Assembly (NCBI GenBank): GCA_024663395.1
Contig: JANFAH010000001.1
Span: 1,488,001-1,552,000 of the forward strand
Length of the DNA: 64,000 nt
Source: Pisolithus tinctorius
Lineage: Eukaryota; Basidiomycota; Agaricomycetes; Boletales; Pisolithaceae
Direction of reading: 5' to 3'
Shown here: positions 54,694-64,000 of the stretch, piece after piece
Numbering within the stretch: the stretch's first letter is position 1
How the letters are laid out: each line of letters opens with the position of its first letter
Position numbers and translations under genes: made by a program
Notes under the pieces: model-generated
The model's database searches: none
Told to the model about the DNA's origin: nothing
The model's input: only the letters and a program-made list of their open reading frames with translations

Positions 54694-55388
54694 CTGACCA
54701 GGGATGGTCAACATCTAAGTCCCCCGCAGGTGTGAGGAATCCGCATTCCCTGGATGCGTAAGCCCCTATCATTAACCATTCCGTGACTACTGTTATGTCC
54801 GCTCCCATCTCACATTCACCATTGTTCACACGCTACCTTCCCACACCCTCGCTCCCTCTTGTGTGGAGCTAGACCTGCGGCCGCTGTGCTCTGGTTGTTG
54901 TTTTCCTCGGACTCTTTCTCTTATCACGGTCTCTATTCCTTTAGTGCTTGTAGTATACCCTCGGCGTCTGTTTGGCCTGTCTTCTGTGTATGCGCTGTCG
55001 CACAGCTTTCCTTTACTGTACCCTGTCTTACTTAGGTTCCGGGTTTGTCCGGACTATAAAGCCCTGTACTTAGGTACAGAATGATAACCTTTTGGCACTC
55101 AGAAGGTCACCACGAGTTTCTTTTCCACTTTGTCTACACCGCACATCTCGCATTCCGCTGCGCACGAACTACGTATACCGCTCGCACCGCTCGCATTGCC
55201 AGTACTACTCTGTGGACCACACCGCACACGTCACGAAACACTACCACTACAAAGCGCTGGGTCTCTCCTTCTAGTCCTGACAGTCCAGAATCCCTTGGGA
55301 CGAACAATTCATTCCCTTCATTTTTTTTTTATTGTTGTTATCTAAGCCATCTAGCTCGTGTTATACAGCTACTTGGACTTTTCCTACA
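54694..55388 (+). repeat. Hairpin motif, second copy, and 3' LTR of gypsy copy B
   Basis: The motif (TGACCAGGGATGGTCAAC to CCCCCGCAGG) is followed by the LTR at 54731-55388 (TGTGAGGAATCCGC ... CTTTTCCTACA). A TATA-like CGGACTATAAAGCCCTG lies at about 55050. The LTR is alignable throughout with 41610-42255. Confidence 0.85.
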
Positions 55389-55431
55389 CCGGCATGAAGG
55401 AAAGAGCATCAGAACTGCTTGAGGAAGGCTA

Positions 55432-57983
55432 CTAAGGGGATGGAAGAAGTCGCAGAGGTGCTAGGTGTGTCAGCCTCAATGTTCGAGTCCCAGCCGAAGT
55501 GATGGTAGCGAGTAGGTCTTTGTCAATGTCACGGAACTTGACCGTTGGATGAAAGGGTATCTTTTCCGCTGTGTGCGCCTATCAAATATTGAGATCGAGC
55601 CAGGAAATGAGTAGAATTGACATACCTGGGCATGGTCCTTGTACTACTGGCCAATCCTTACCATGTCGATGAGCGTTTGTGCATTCTGATTTCCACATGT
55701 TGGTGAATTGAGCCATGTGAAAGTTGATCCTGTTCGTTCGTCTGGCATTGAGTTCACCAGCACAGAAAATATTTTGACAGCCAAAGCCTAGGTCATGCTC
55801 AACAGCTACCAATAAGGAGCTAGGTAGTACCACATACAGCAAGCACCTGAGCACCAGGGTGATGCTCGAAAGCCTGCCACCATGCAAGAGTGTTGCCATC
55901 CTTCATTGGCCTGTTAAATGGGTGTTCCTGGCGCCAAAATGCATCAATCTGGAGACGCAACTCATCAACAGTACCAGTGGGTCCATATTCCCGCACAGTC
56001 TGTGAAAATGCATCTGTTGCATGAGGGTTCATCTTGCAGCGATCAAGCATTGCATGTAGCATTGGCTTTAGGCTTTCTTTCACACGGTTATAGGCATGAG
56101 GGTGTGGTAAAGGACGTTGAGCACATGCCAGAATTTTGGTAGGGTTCTGCGGAGGTATGACGATGGCTGGAGCAGCAACAACAGGCTTGATGACAAAATC
56201 AGATGTGGGGTAACCTGGGGCAGAGCGTACATTAGTCTAGACAGCTGCGAATCTATCAGAATGGTTGACATACATGGATCTAGTGCAAATGCAGTGAAAT
56301 ACACATCATTTCGGAAAAATTCCTTCCAACGGCGATTGTAGATGGTGATCACATCGTGCATGAGTGGCACGGGTATGTTGCCAGGCCTTGTTCTGTCATC
56401 TTTCTGCACAAGATCCTTTAGTGATGCACCGATCGCAAGCCAGAAAAGAAAGACATCAGATGCATTTGCATGGGATGCCTCCAGTGACCACAGAGAGCAG
56501 ATAAATGGGCCAACTGTGGTTATGTAGATCTCAAGGTCATGACCTAATCTGCCAAATAGTGACCAATCCATGAATACATCATGGGCCTTTTTGTTCTAGA
56601 AAATCCGTGTGAGATGGCAAACAAAGTTATATCCAGTGGTCGTACTTTAAACTTGACAATTTTGTTCTCAACAAGTGTCTTAATGTTTGCGAGACACTGC
56701 TGCAGCGAAACAGCAGCTGACCAATGAGTCCCAAAACGTGTCTTGCCAATCTTCTGCAAACCATTCACAGTGTGGTCGTCACCCTCAACCCGGCGCTCCT
56801 TATGAAGATGGGCAACAGATATCATAGATTTGCTGAAATGCTTGACAATGGCCTTCAGCAAAGATATCATCTGTTTGAAATTTGTCATTATAGCCAGTCA
56901 GATCTCGCTGCCAAATGCAATGTACATACCCATCTAAAGCACTCAAGTGTTGTGATATTTTTGATTGTGTTGTGTAGGTGGTGACAGACATTGTTAAAGT
57001 CTAACATCATGGGAATACACATCACAATTTCCTTGCGGCTATTCTTCGTGACTGCAGTACTGTCTGAGCAGACAGCTGCCCACTTCTCTGCACCAATCTC
57101 ATTGATGGTCTGTATTAATAAATGAGCAGATGAAGATCCAAGTATCATCCAAAAGCACCTTAAATAATTTTTCTTTTACCCAGTTGATGGTATGTCGAGA
57201 AGTAGAGTCTTCATACCCATCAAGGAAATAAGTCTCACGGCTTGGGGTGGTCGCATGGACTGTGTAGAGTGACTGTGGTTCGCGAGTACTCATACCATCG
57301 AATGTCAGTGTGAGGTTATTGTGTTTCTTCAGTTCTGCGAGCTGGCTTTGGCGGACAGCTACAGCTTCTTTGGGGATATAGTTGTTGACAAATGTTGTTG
57401 ACGAAGATGGATGGTATCTTGGGTTGAGCTTGGCCATGAGTTCCTTCCACTCTGGTGAGTCAACGAGTGTGGGTGCAACACCATGGACACAGATGAGATG
57501 GAGTATGATATGGTCTACCTCCTGCTGAAAAAGTTTTCGGGCTTCCTCATCTCGCTTTTTTCCAGCCAGACGAAAGGGTGTGAGATCAAGGGTTTGTTGG
57601 GCCTTCCGCTTCTGTGGATGTGTGTGGCTAAGATCAGACTGCAGTAAAACATCATCCATGTCAGGTTGGTATGCTGCACCAATCTGTGCACCGAGAGAGC
57701 CCTCTTTTGATGCCTCGATCGCCTCCTGTCGAAGATTAGGGGGTAACTGGTTGCATACAGATGCATGCTTCAAGACACGATCTTCCTGGTGGTTTCCACT
57801 TCGGACATGGTCACAATTCGTGCCAACACATTTCCAGCCCACCCTTGTCTGGCCATTGCGGGTACTAGATGTCCTCGCTATAAGCCTGTTCATGAGAACA
57901 TTGGGGGGACGCCCCTTTCCAATCTTGCCCACTGTACCACCAATTGTTGGGCACTTAAGAATCAAACTAAGATACTGGTTCAA
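55432..57983 (-). CDS. hAT-family transposase, spliced, exons open
   Basis: Exons on the minus strand: 57983 (or upstream)-57159, 57109-56930, 56870-56646, 56595-56274, 56214-55838, 55787-55626 and 55578-55432. Each junction is GT-AG and phases agree. The first exon has a BED-like zinc finger (CVGTNCDHVRSGNHQEDR...KHASVC) and the DUF659-type segment LTFDGMSTREPQSLYTVH with the first catalytic Asp. The next has EKWAAVCSDSTAVTK (second Asp) and NNVCHHLHNTIK. Later come KTRFGTHWSAAVSLQQCL and, at the end, the hAT dimerisation block FWRQEHPFN...NTLAWW and TFTWLNSPTCGNQNAQTLID. The start exon is uncertain. An alternative frame would end at 55409. It cuts and pastes DNA in the nucleus; terminal repeats were not identified. 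Confidence 0.8.
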
Positions 57984-58082
57984 CTCAAAAGCATGGCACG
58001 CACATCTACCATAAGCAATGCACCTTTGTCTCCCACAGGTGACTTGAACCTGTTATTCAATCTTCCAGGTACATAATCATAA

Positions 58083-58571
58083 TCAGGCACCTTGTAGGTT
58101 AACCTTGTTAGCTGTAATGTCACTGACATTGAGTATATTTCTGATTACCATAAGTCCATACTGCCTATACACTTTTTCTGCCCCTATGCCAATATCTATG
58201 GCCCATTTTTTCAATACCACATCCTCTGGAAAATGATGGTGAAAGTGATGGAATACATTGACCACAGAACAAATCAGAGGACCATGCTCTTCAATTGGCA
58301 ATATACCATCACCAGTTGTGCATGCTTGCCAACCAAAGATTTGCTTGAGCTGTTTACTAAGAGCCCCTATCTCATGCCCAGTATCCTCAACAAGCTCGGG
58401 GTCGAGCGTAAAACGAAGAAATGCAGAGTACTTATCCCCAATTGGCATTGCATCTGGCAGATTTTGCAATAGGCCATCTAGGTGATGTAAAAAGTGAGGA
58501 AATTCGGCTGGAAGAATAGTCTCGGCAGCTGGGAGTGGCATGAGAAGCTCAGAGGGTCGATGACGGGTCAC
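58083..58571 (-). CDS. Unknown protein, possibly an upstream exon of the hAT gene
   Basis: A 162-residue frame starting MTRHRPSELLMPLPAAETIL at 58571. It contains a His-rich stretch VVNVFHHFHHHFPEDVV (near residue 108) and ends shortly after ITANK, where GTTAACC could be a splice donor leading toward the hAT transposase 100 bp away. I recognise no domain. It may be a separate small gene or the 5' exon of the transposase. The opposite strand has shorter overlapping frames only. Confidence 0.35.
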   Translation of the reverse strand: MTRHRPSELLMPLPAAETILPAEFPHFLHHLDGLLQNLPDAMPIGDKYSAFLRFTLDPELVEDTGHEIGALSKQLKQIFGWQACTTGDGILPIEEHGPLICSVVNVFHHFHHHFPEDVVLKKWAIDIGIGAEKVYRQYGLMVIRNILNVSDITANKVNLQGA

Positions 58572-61500
58572 AGAAGCATTCCTATACTTTTTTCCTCAGC
58601 CACACTAAGTGCTATACAGCTGCTCCAGCGGTCTTAACCTTTCTGGAATTGTTCACAATTTTTCACAGCCCCAATTCATGTCTGACTTTCTAACAGGGTT
58701 ATTAACAGTTATTAACAGGTATTTTTAACAGCTGTTTTTAACACCCAACTTTTCAACCGTACCCTACTGCACGCGGCTGTTCCTCAGCCCGACTGGATGA
58801 TTGTCGATTGTCGATTCGGACTACGAACTTCAGATAAGGGAACTCTGAAGCTTCGCTAGTTGGGAGCCAACACGTACCAAACAGGGTGCCAAGCATTGAC
58901 AGATTCATGGTAGGAGTTGGCAACATCAAACAGTGGAGTACAGGGAGCCCACAACTGCGAGCATCCACCGCACCACCTCCCATGTGATGTGCTCACTCTG
59001 AGCCCGAACCATGACCTTGCATGGAATCTGAGCCCGAGACTCAAGTTGCAAGGATTGGCCACATCCGTTGTATGGCATCTGCTTCCATGCCGAGGTTAGT
59101 TGTCTGATGGAAGAAGCACCTGAAACCGGATAGGCCAACGGGCATGTACGGGGAGCCCACAACTGCAAGCACCCACCACACATACCATGCCATACCTAGT
59201 CCAGTAGAGTGTAGAGTGCAGTAGTACTCGTTACAGAAGCAATTGTATGCAAGACTCAAGTAATAGCGTGCAATTCTTTTCTGCTGATGTAAGAATCAAC
59301 AACTGACTTTCTAAAGTCAATATTTCTCGTACTAAGTACTAATAAGTGACACCTCGCTTCGTTCCAGCGGTAGAGATGTATATGTAGTATTGGAGGCTCG
59401 CACTGAGGGCTAAGGATAGTGTGTGAACTGGCCATACAAATTCGCTAAGTTCTGAGTAGCTACGTCATCAAAGCAGGATCTCTTCGAACATGGCATTGGT
59501 GGTCATTTTACCTCCAGGACGGAGTAGGATCCATGCATGTTGCCAATGATGGATATCAGTCCTGCATCTGCAGCTGGGCAGTTAGTGATTTTCTTTCCCA
59601 CTAGTGTGATCCAAGTGGTTCCAGATTCTTTACATGTGTCATTGTGCATGACGCGAATACAGGAGTGGTTGGGCATGCGAGAATGACAGTTTCAAGCATG
59701 TGGCGCGGTTTTGCGAAAGTGTAGAAAATCAGAACATAGGACTTGGTCATAATATATTCCGCATGGTAAAAGCTGGGATACTGTATTATGGATGAAAAAA
59801 AAAAAGAGAGAGAGAGAATGAGCCATAGAACATTGTGAAAAAAGGGGTGTCCCCTCACCTGGCAATATTTAGCAGCTATTGGCGGAAGTTTGCAAGCAAG
59901 GTTGTAGATCTTTTAAGTCATAAACCGTCAGTTGTATGTGTGCATAATTGGTTTTGGGTTTCAAAATCATGAGACAAGATCCGATCACAACATCTGCGAT
60001 GCCTGGGTAGTTCTGGGGCAAGTCATAGTGCATCAATGGTTCCACGAAGGGGCCCATTATGGATGCAGACACTTTGTTGATGTTTCTGTCATTTCAGATT
60101 GGCACCAAGCATTCATAAAGGAAGAAAAGCCAGGCCTATGCACACTCTTCGCACCACCTTCCCAAATTGAATCTCAGTGACGAGGAATGTAAGGGAATCA
60201 CTGTGAACATTGGTTGCGGTCACACAGCAAAGAAAAGAAAAAAAAAACGGCTATGAGATGGGAACAGAAGAACAGGCTGAGCTGTGGTTTTGGTTGTTCG
60301 CGCAGGTCATAATAGTATCCAACCAAGCAATTCGCTGCTATCAGCCATCCTCCTGCAAGGTGACAATAGTTGGGTGGGTCGATACATGGGATAATAAACA
60401 TGTGTGTCAGTTTTGGAAACGCCCAAAGATAGGTCAAGAGGCAGGAAAGTACAGATCATGAGAAGAATTTTTGGGGGCATGTCTTGCATGCTGGTCCTTC
60501 GTGCGAGCTGCATTCTGGCCATCATGAAGTGTTCTGAAGGAACCGAAGATACTGTCATTAAGCATGTCGCTAGTCCGCGGCTCGGGTTTTGAGTGTCGTT
60601 GACCCACCGGTTGGAGGTTGGACGAGCCGTGGCAGAGCATGCTGTGGTCAATGAAATGGCAGCGACCTCTGCCAGAGCTTGGTAACGAAGGAAGAGGACC
60701 ATAGGCGTGCTGGTAAGTTTTGCATTGGCAGTACCACTAAGCCAGGAGCATGACTACAGCTAGAAGGCACACCACCAACTATGCATCATAGCACTATGGA
60801 GGACTCCTTAACACCCTCGAGTTACGAAGACTACAGGCTTGGAGACATGCAGGAACTGGTACAGGTCGAGGAGGCTCGCCTATACAGCGAATAGATATCA
60901 GTGAATCCAATCCAGTTGGCGCAATCCACAGCATGTCAATCTGACCCAAACAGTGCATGAGCCTCTTCATTCGATCAACGGCCAATAGCCCCAAGGCTAT
61001 GAGTATGCTGGCATATGCTGCAGTACTTCATTGATTTATCAATCATAAGAAAGATGGTAGATACACTCTAAATATACTAGGATGTCAGCAAGCAATGATA
61101 TTCTCCAAAAGCGTATGGACACCGAAAAGAATGTGCCAGGTGCTGTGGTGGCGGCATTGGGCACGAAAAGCCTTCTAGCTTCAGGCAGGAAATTATCAGT
61201 GACAAGCAGCCTCGCATCATGACTTCTCGGGCACATTTCACTTACAACAGGACTTTGAGTAGTACGGGGGTAACCTCCTGGGTGCTACAGCGGCAGAGAA
61301 AAGCACAGAGGGGATTCTAGTTTCTGTTATGGACTCGTCAATCACAGGCGGTCACCTTCAAGGTTGTCAAGACTCACAGAGAAAGAATGCAGTGCATGTT
61401 TCCACTAGTCTTCGTGTTTTGTTTTTATTGCAAGGGCCACTATTGAGAGAATGGAGTATCTGACTGTACCTGAAAGGATGCGATCCATCAATGATTCCAG

Positions 61501-61948
61501 ACGGGTTACCTCTCCTTTGGAAGTGTATTCCCCGAGTGTGTGATTCACAGCGTCCTCCGGGATCGGTCATCCCGCTTTCATCAAATCCTGAATCTCTGAA
61601 ATTTTACAGGCTCACAACTCGCACCTGCATGAGGGTGAATCATGGTGGCGTCGACATCATTATTGTACACCTAACCATATGACAGAGCAAAATGTGCTGA
61701 TGTCCAGATCCATCGTCCAACTGGTAACCTCAGTATGAAGCCATTGTCAGGATCGTCTGGAATGGTTGCACAGTCTTGTTCCTCAAGTATCTCCTTCGAG
61801 TCCAACGTATGCACATTGTCGAAGGGGGACCACATGTGGATGAGGTTGTGCTCATGCATATACAATCCATCATCTGAATATGTAATGGACACTGAATCGG
61901 CACTATTTGCAACACACATACCATCTACGTGTAGTACTTCAGCTATTA
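58572..61948. other. Gene-poor stretch with small repeats
   Basis: Near 58690-58745 TTAACAG occurs three times (AGGGTTATTAACAGTTATTA), followed by an inverted CTGTTTTTAAC, which could be subterminal repeats of a hAT-type element. A phrase GGGAGCCCACAACTGC is repeated at about 58938 and 59143 with similar flanks. The minus frame 61671-61952 (ITYSDDGLYMHEHNLIHMWS) looks protein-like but has no continuation that I can support. No RNA gene is recognised. Confidence 0.4.
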
Positions 61949-63974
61949 TCAACTAGTGAATGGCGCAGCCTTTCCCTGAACGATCTTCTGGTTTGCCAAA
62001 TCGTACTTTTGAGCCTCCCTGTGAAGAGTGGAGTCAGCGCCGGGAGGCCAAGAAAAAAGGTTTGCAATATCTAAGACTTACATGGCAACCTGGCGGGGTA
62101 TCTCAAGAGAAGGTGTGGCAGGATGCGCCTGCAGCCTCTCCCGAGAGAAGTCATTTTGGGCGGCATACCAATTGGCACAATAGAAGTTGGTGGGAAGCTG
62201 TGGAACTGGAGGGTGGTTGCTGACCTTCAAGGAAGTCGTTCTGAAATGGGGCCAAGCGCCCGCTGTGGCCTGCCACTCTCACCTGTACCTCAACCGCAGG
62301 TGGAGCAAATCGAGTAGTTGGAGCCAGGCGGTGATATGGTGAGATCGCCAATCTTTGTGGAGGGCATAATATGTTGCTTCTCCACCATGGCCTTCATGCT
62401 CTGATTCGTCAGAACTCATACCATCAACACCAAGCTGCTGCACGATGTCAACAGCACGATCACTGATGCTCTGGTACTGCATGGCACATTCGAGGCGATG
62501 GGTATATAGCTTATAAAGGTTGTGAGGACGGGATCATGGCTGAAGGGGGCTACATACCTCTGCCTTTCTTTGCTTGCGCCGGTGGGTGGCTTTATGCTCC
62601 TGGACCCTTGCAGTACCTTTCCCTTGCAACCGGTACTTTGTCTTTAACCCAGTCACATATCGTATCCAACCTTTCTCTATGGTTTCACGAGGGTATTGAC
62701 AATTCTTGTACTTCTTCGGGTATCCAGTAGCAAACACCTTCGCTGCGGACTTGTTCCATGCGGAGTGCAGATTGCCTTCGAGGTCAATGCAGAAATTGGC
62801 CAGCGTGCAGCAGTGGCCATGATTGGGGTCCCATGCATTAATAGCTGCCTCTGTAACAGATGGCAGCACAGACTTTGCATCTGTGGGAAGCCCAACGAGC
62901 TCAAGTGTATATTCATGAATAGATCGCTATTGAGAAGTGTCAGGGTATGTTGTCAATTGGAAATGGCTCTCTGATTCTTACCTTGAATGTGTTCCACTCA
63001 GGAGGGCGATGCTGTGGGAGATCCTTCAACTTTCGTGGAGTCTCGTTGTGTATAGTACCGCTTCTTGGTGCCACAGCCTTGGCTGCCCGAGGCAAGCTGG
63101 TAGAATTCCCACTGTACTTCTCCATAGCCTGCATAACAGCGAAAGAGACGATCTGAGAAATATCTTGCCTCAAACTTTCCCGAATTTTGCTTCCAAGTAT
63201 GTCTTTGAGGTGTTGCAGGTCTGCTTGGGCCGAAGCTGTGATTTTCTAGGGAGGTTGCTAGTGAGTGAGTGCCCGGAGAATCCAATACATACTGAAGACA
63301 TACTGTGGCAGATCCTTTGGGTTGCTGTGCACCCACTCCTGGATTTTGCCTTCTTTCATCTTCGTGATTACTCTTGTGTGGCAGATACTGTAGTGGCATA
63401 TCACTCTGGCAGCAAAAAGTATTAGCTCCCAGAAGATGCACGCGACGAGTAACTTACCTCATTGGACGGACCGCTGGGGTCTGCAGACAAGATATCAGTG
63501 CTGCGATGACCATCTGCAGCAGCCACTTCTTTGTTGGATGACCACACGAGCTGGTTCGGAGTAGGGGAAGGTGTCATGAGAGGGTACTCGAAAGCGAATG
63601 AATTGCTTTCCAAGGCCTATGAACACTTCACATAGTACATCAGTCCTATAGGAGAGAAAATGTGCCTTACCTTGCCTTTGCCCTTGTCCTTTGCCTGCAG
63701 CTGATGCAGTCCGTAATCGGGTTCATCAACCTGCATTCTCGACTTGTCAGAAAAACAATGGCTAGCACGGGGAAGGGAAAGACCATCAGACCTCAATTGT
63801 ACTGGGCCCCTCGATCGCTCCCGCCACTTCTTCAGACTCCTGGGTTGTATCCCCTTGCTTGTCCATGTTACCACTCTTAAAAGATTTCAAATCAAATGAG
63901 GAAGTATATGAATGCCATTCAGAGCAACACAAACGTACCTCCCGATGGGGATGAAAGCCTACGAGCTTGAACAT
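61949..63974 (-). CDS. Unknown 509-residue protein, ten exons
   Basis: Exons on the minus strand: 63974-63939, 63875-63792, 63730-63671, 63616-63458, 63405-63304, 63245-62982, 62926-62558, 62509-62283, 62240-62082 and 62018-61949. All introns are GT-AG of about 42-63 bp and every phase agrees, giving one open protein ending in KAAPFTS. The donor of intron 2 (GTCTGA) is unusual. Features are a charged N-terminus, a helical middle (QADLQHLKDILGSKIRES), a basic segment (HKATHRRKQRKAE) and an acidic Ser-rich motif GVDGMSSDESEHEGHGG followed by WRSHHITAWLQLLDLL. That last motif is one I associate with large, unnamed Agaricomycete protein families. I assign no function. The frame is also open beyond 63974 to the window edge, so the start could lie outside. 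Confidence 0.7.
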
Positions 63975-64000
63975 TGTTGTGAAAAAACGACTTGAGGTTG

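Larger units (their letters stand above)
47378..55388 (+). mobile_element. Gypsy-type LTR retrotransposon copy B (5' LTR missing)
   Basis: The order is gag-protease (47481-48827), reverse transcriptase-RNase H-integrase (48815-52423), hairpin motif, antisense zinc-cluster gene (53304-54420), hairpin motif, and 3' LTR (54731-55388). Integrase lies after RNase H, the Ty3/gypsy order. The 5' LTR and the beginning of gag are absent, and the palindrome abuts at 47377. The 3' LTR ends 20 bp from the stop of the hAT transposase, so the element inserted into the 3' flank of that transposon. Confidence 0.85.

Noticed and set aside
1..64000. tRNA, rRNA or other structural RNA genes
   Set aside because: None was recognised by eye. 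A tRNA scan would settle this.

Overview
This is a stretch of a filamentous basidiomycete genome, most likely a mushroom-forming Agaricomycete. The evidence is spliced genes with short (about 45-60 bp) GT-AG introns, mostly GTAAGT/GTATGT/GTACGT donors, together with Agaricomycete-type mobile elements: Helitron, DIRS/Ngaro-like, Ty3/gypsy-like LTR and hAT. I cannot name the species. The window is mainly a nest of transposable elements with a few host-like genes at its edges.

Layout. 1.7-3.4 kb: a minus-strand phosphatidylserine-decarboxylase-like gene (the family that includes fungal L-tryptophan decarboxylase PsiD), broken by a 5-bp tandem duplication, with a decayed second copy of its 3' end beside it. 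5.5-11.3 kb: one Helitron Rep/helicase reading frame carrying at least eight in-frame stops, all TGA, plus one frameshift. 11.6-14.3 kb and 23.95-24.06 kb: remains of a spliced unknown gene split by a 9.6-kb gag-only LTR element (14323-23946). A DIRS/Ngaro-like element with a tyrosine recombinase (14806-20499, minus strand) is nested inside that element. 24.3-26.4 kb: two divergent F-box-type genes, one broken. 26.4-38.7 kb: heavily decayed, CpG-depleted sequence with a DIRS-type gag relic, a solo LTR and another LTR with its primer-binding site. 38.7-42.3 kb: 5'-truncated 3' end of a gypsy element (copy A). 42.35-44.9 kb: LTR plus gag of a further family. 44.9-47.4 kb: a 2.5-kb near-perfect palindrome. 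47.4-55.4 kb: a second gypsy copy (copy B) with gag-protease, polymerase and a 3' LTR. 55.4-58.0 kb: a spliced hAT transposase whose exons are open. 61.9-64.0 kb: an intact ten-exon unknown gene.

Two themes run through the window. First, CpG-to-TpG/CpA decay, as expected of methylated repeats: every premature stop I found in the main elements is TGA, two catalytic Asp codons (DIRS reverse transcriptase, gypsy integrase) read as Asn through a change that fits loss of a CpG, five of six LTR-LTR differences are CpG transitions, and about 2.8 kb (35.88-38.69 kb) holds a single CpG. Second, both gypsy copies carry, antisense between polymerase and the 3' LTR, a four-exon gene for a protein with fungal Zn(II)2Cys6 cysteine spacing. 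The gene is open over 323 codons in copy B and interrupted by two TGA codons in copy A. The cassette is bracketed by two copies of a hairpin motif that normally sits directly before the 3' LTR. This antisense cassette and the palindrome with its arrays of TCACGTGA/TTACGTAA sites are the most unusual items.
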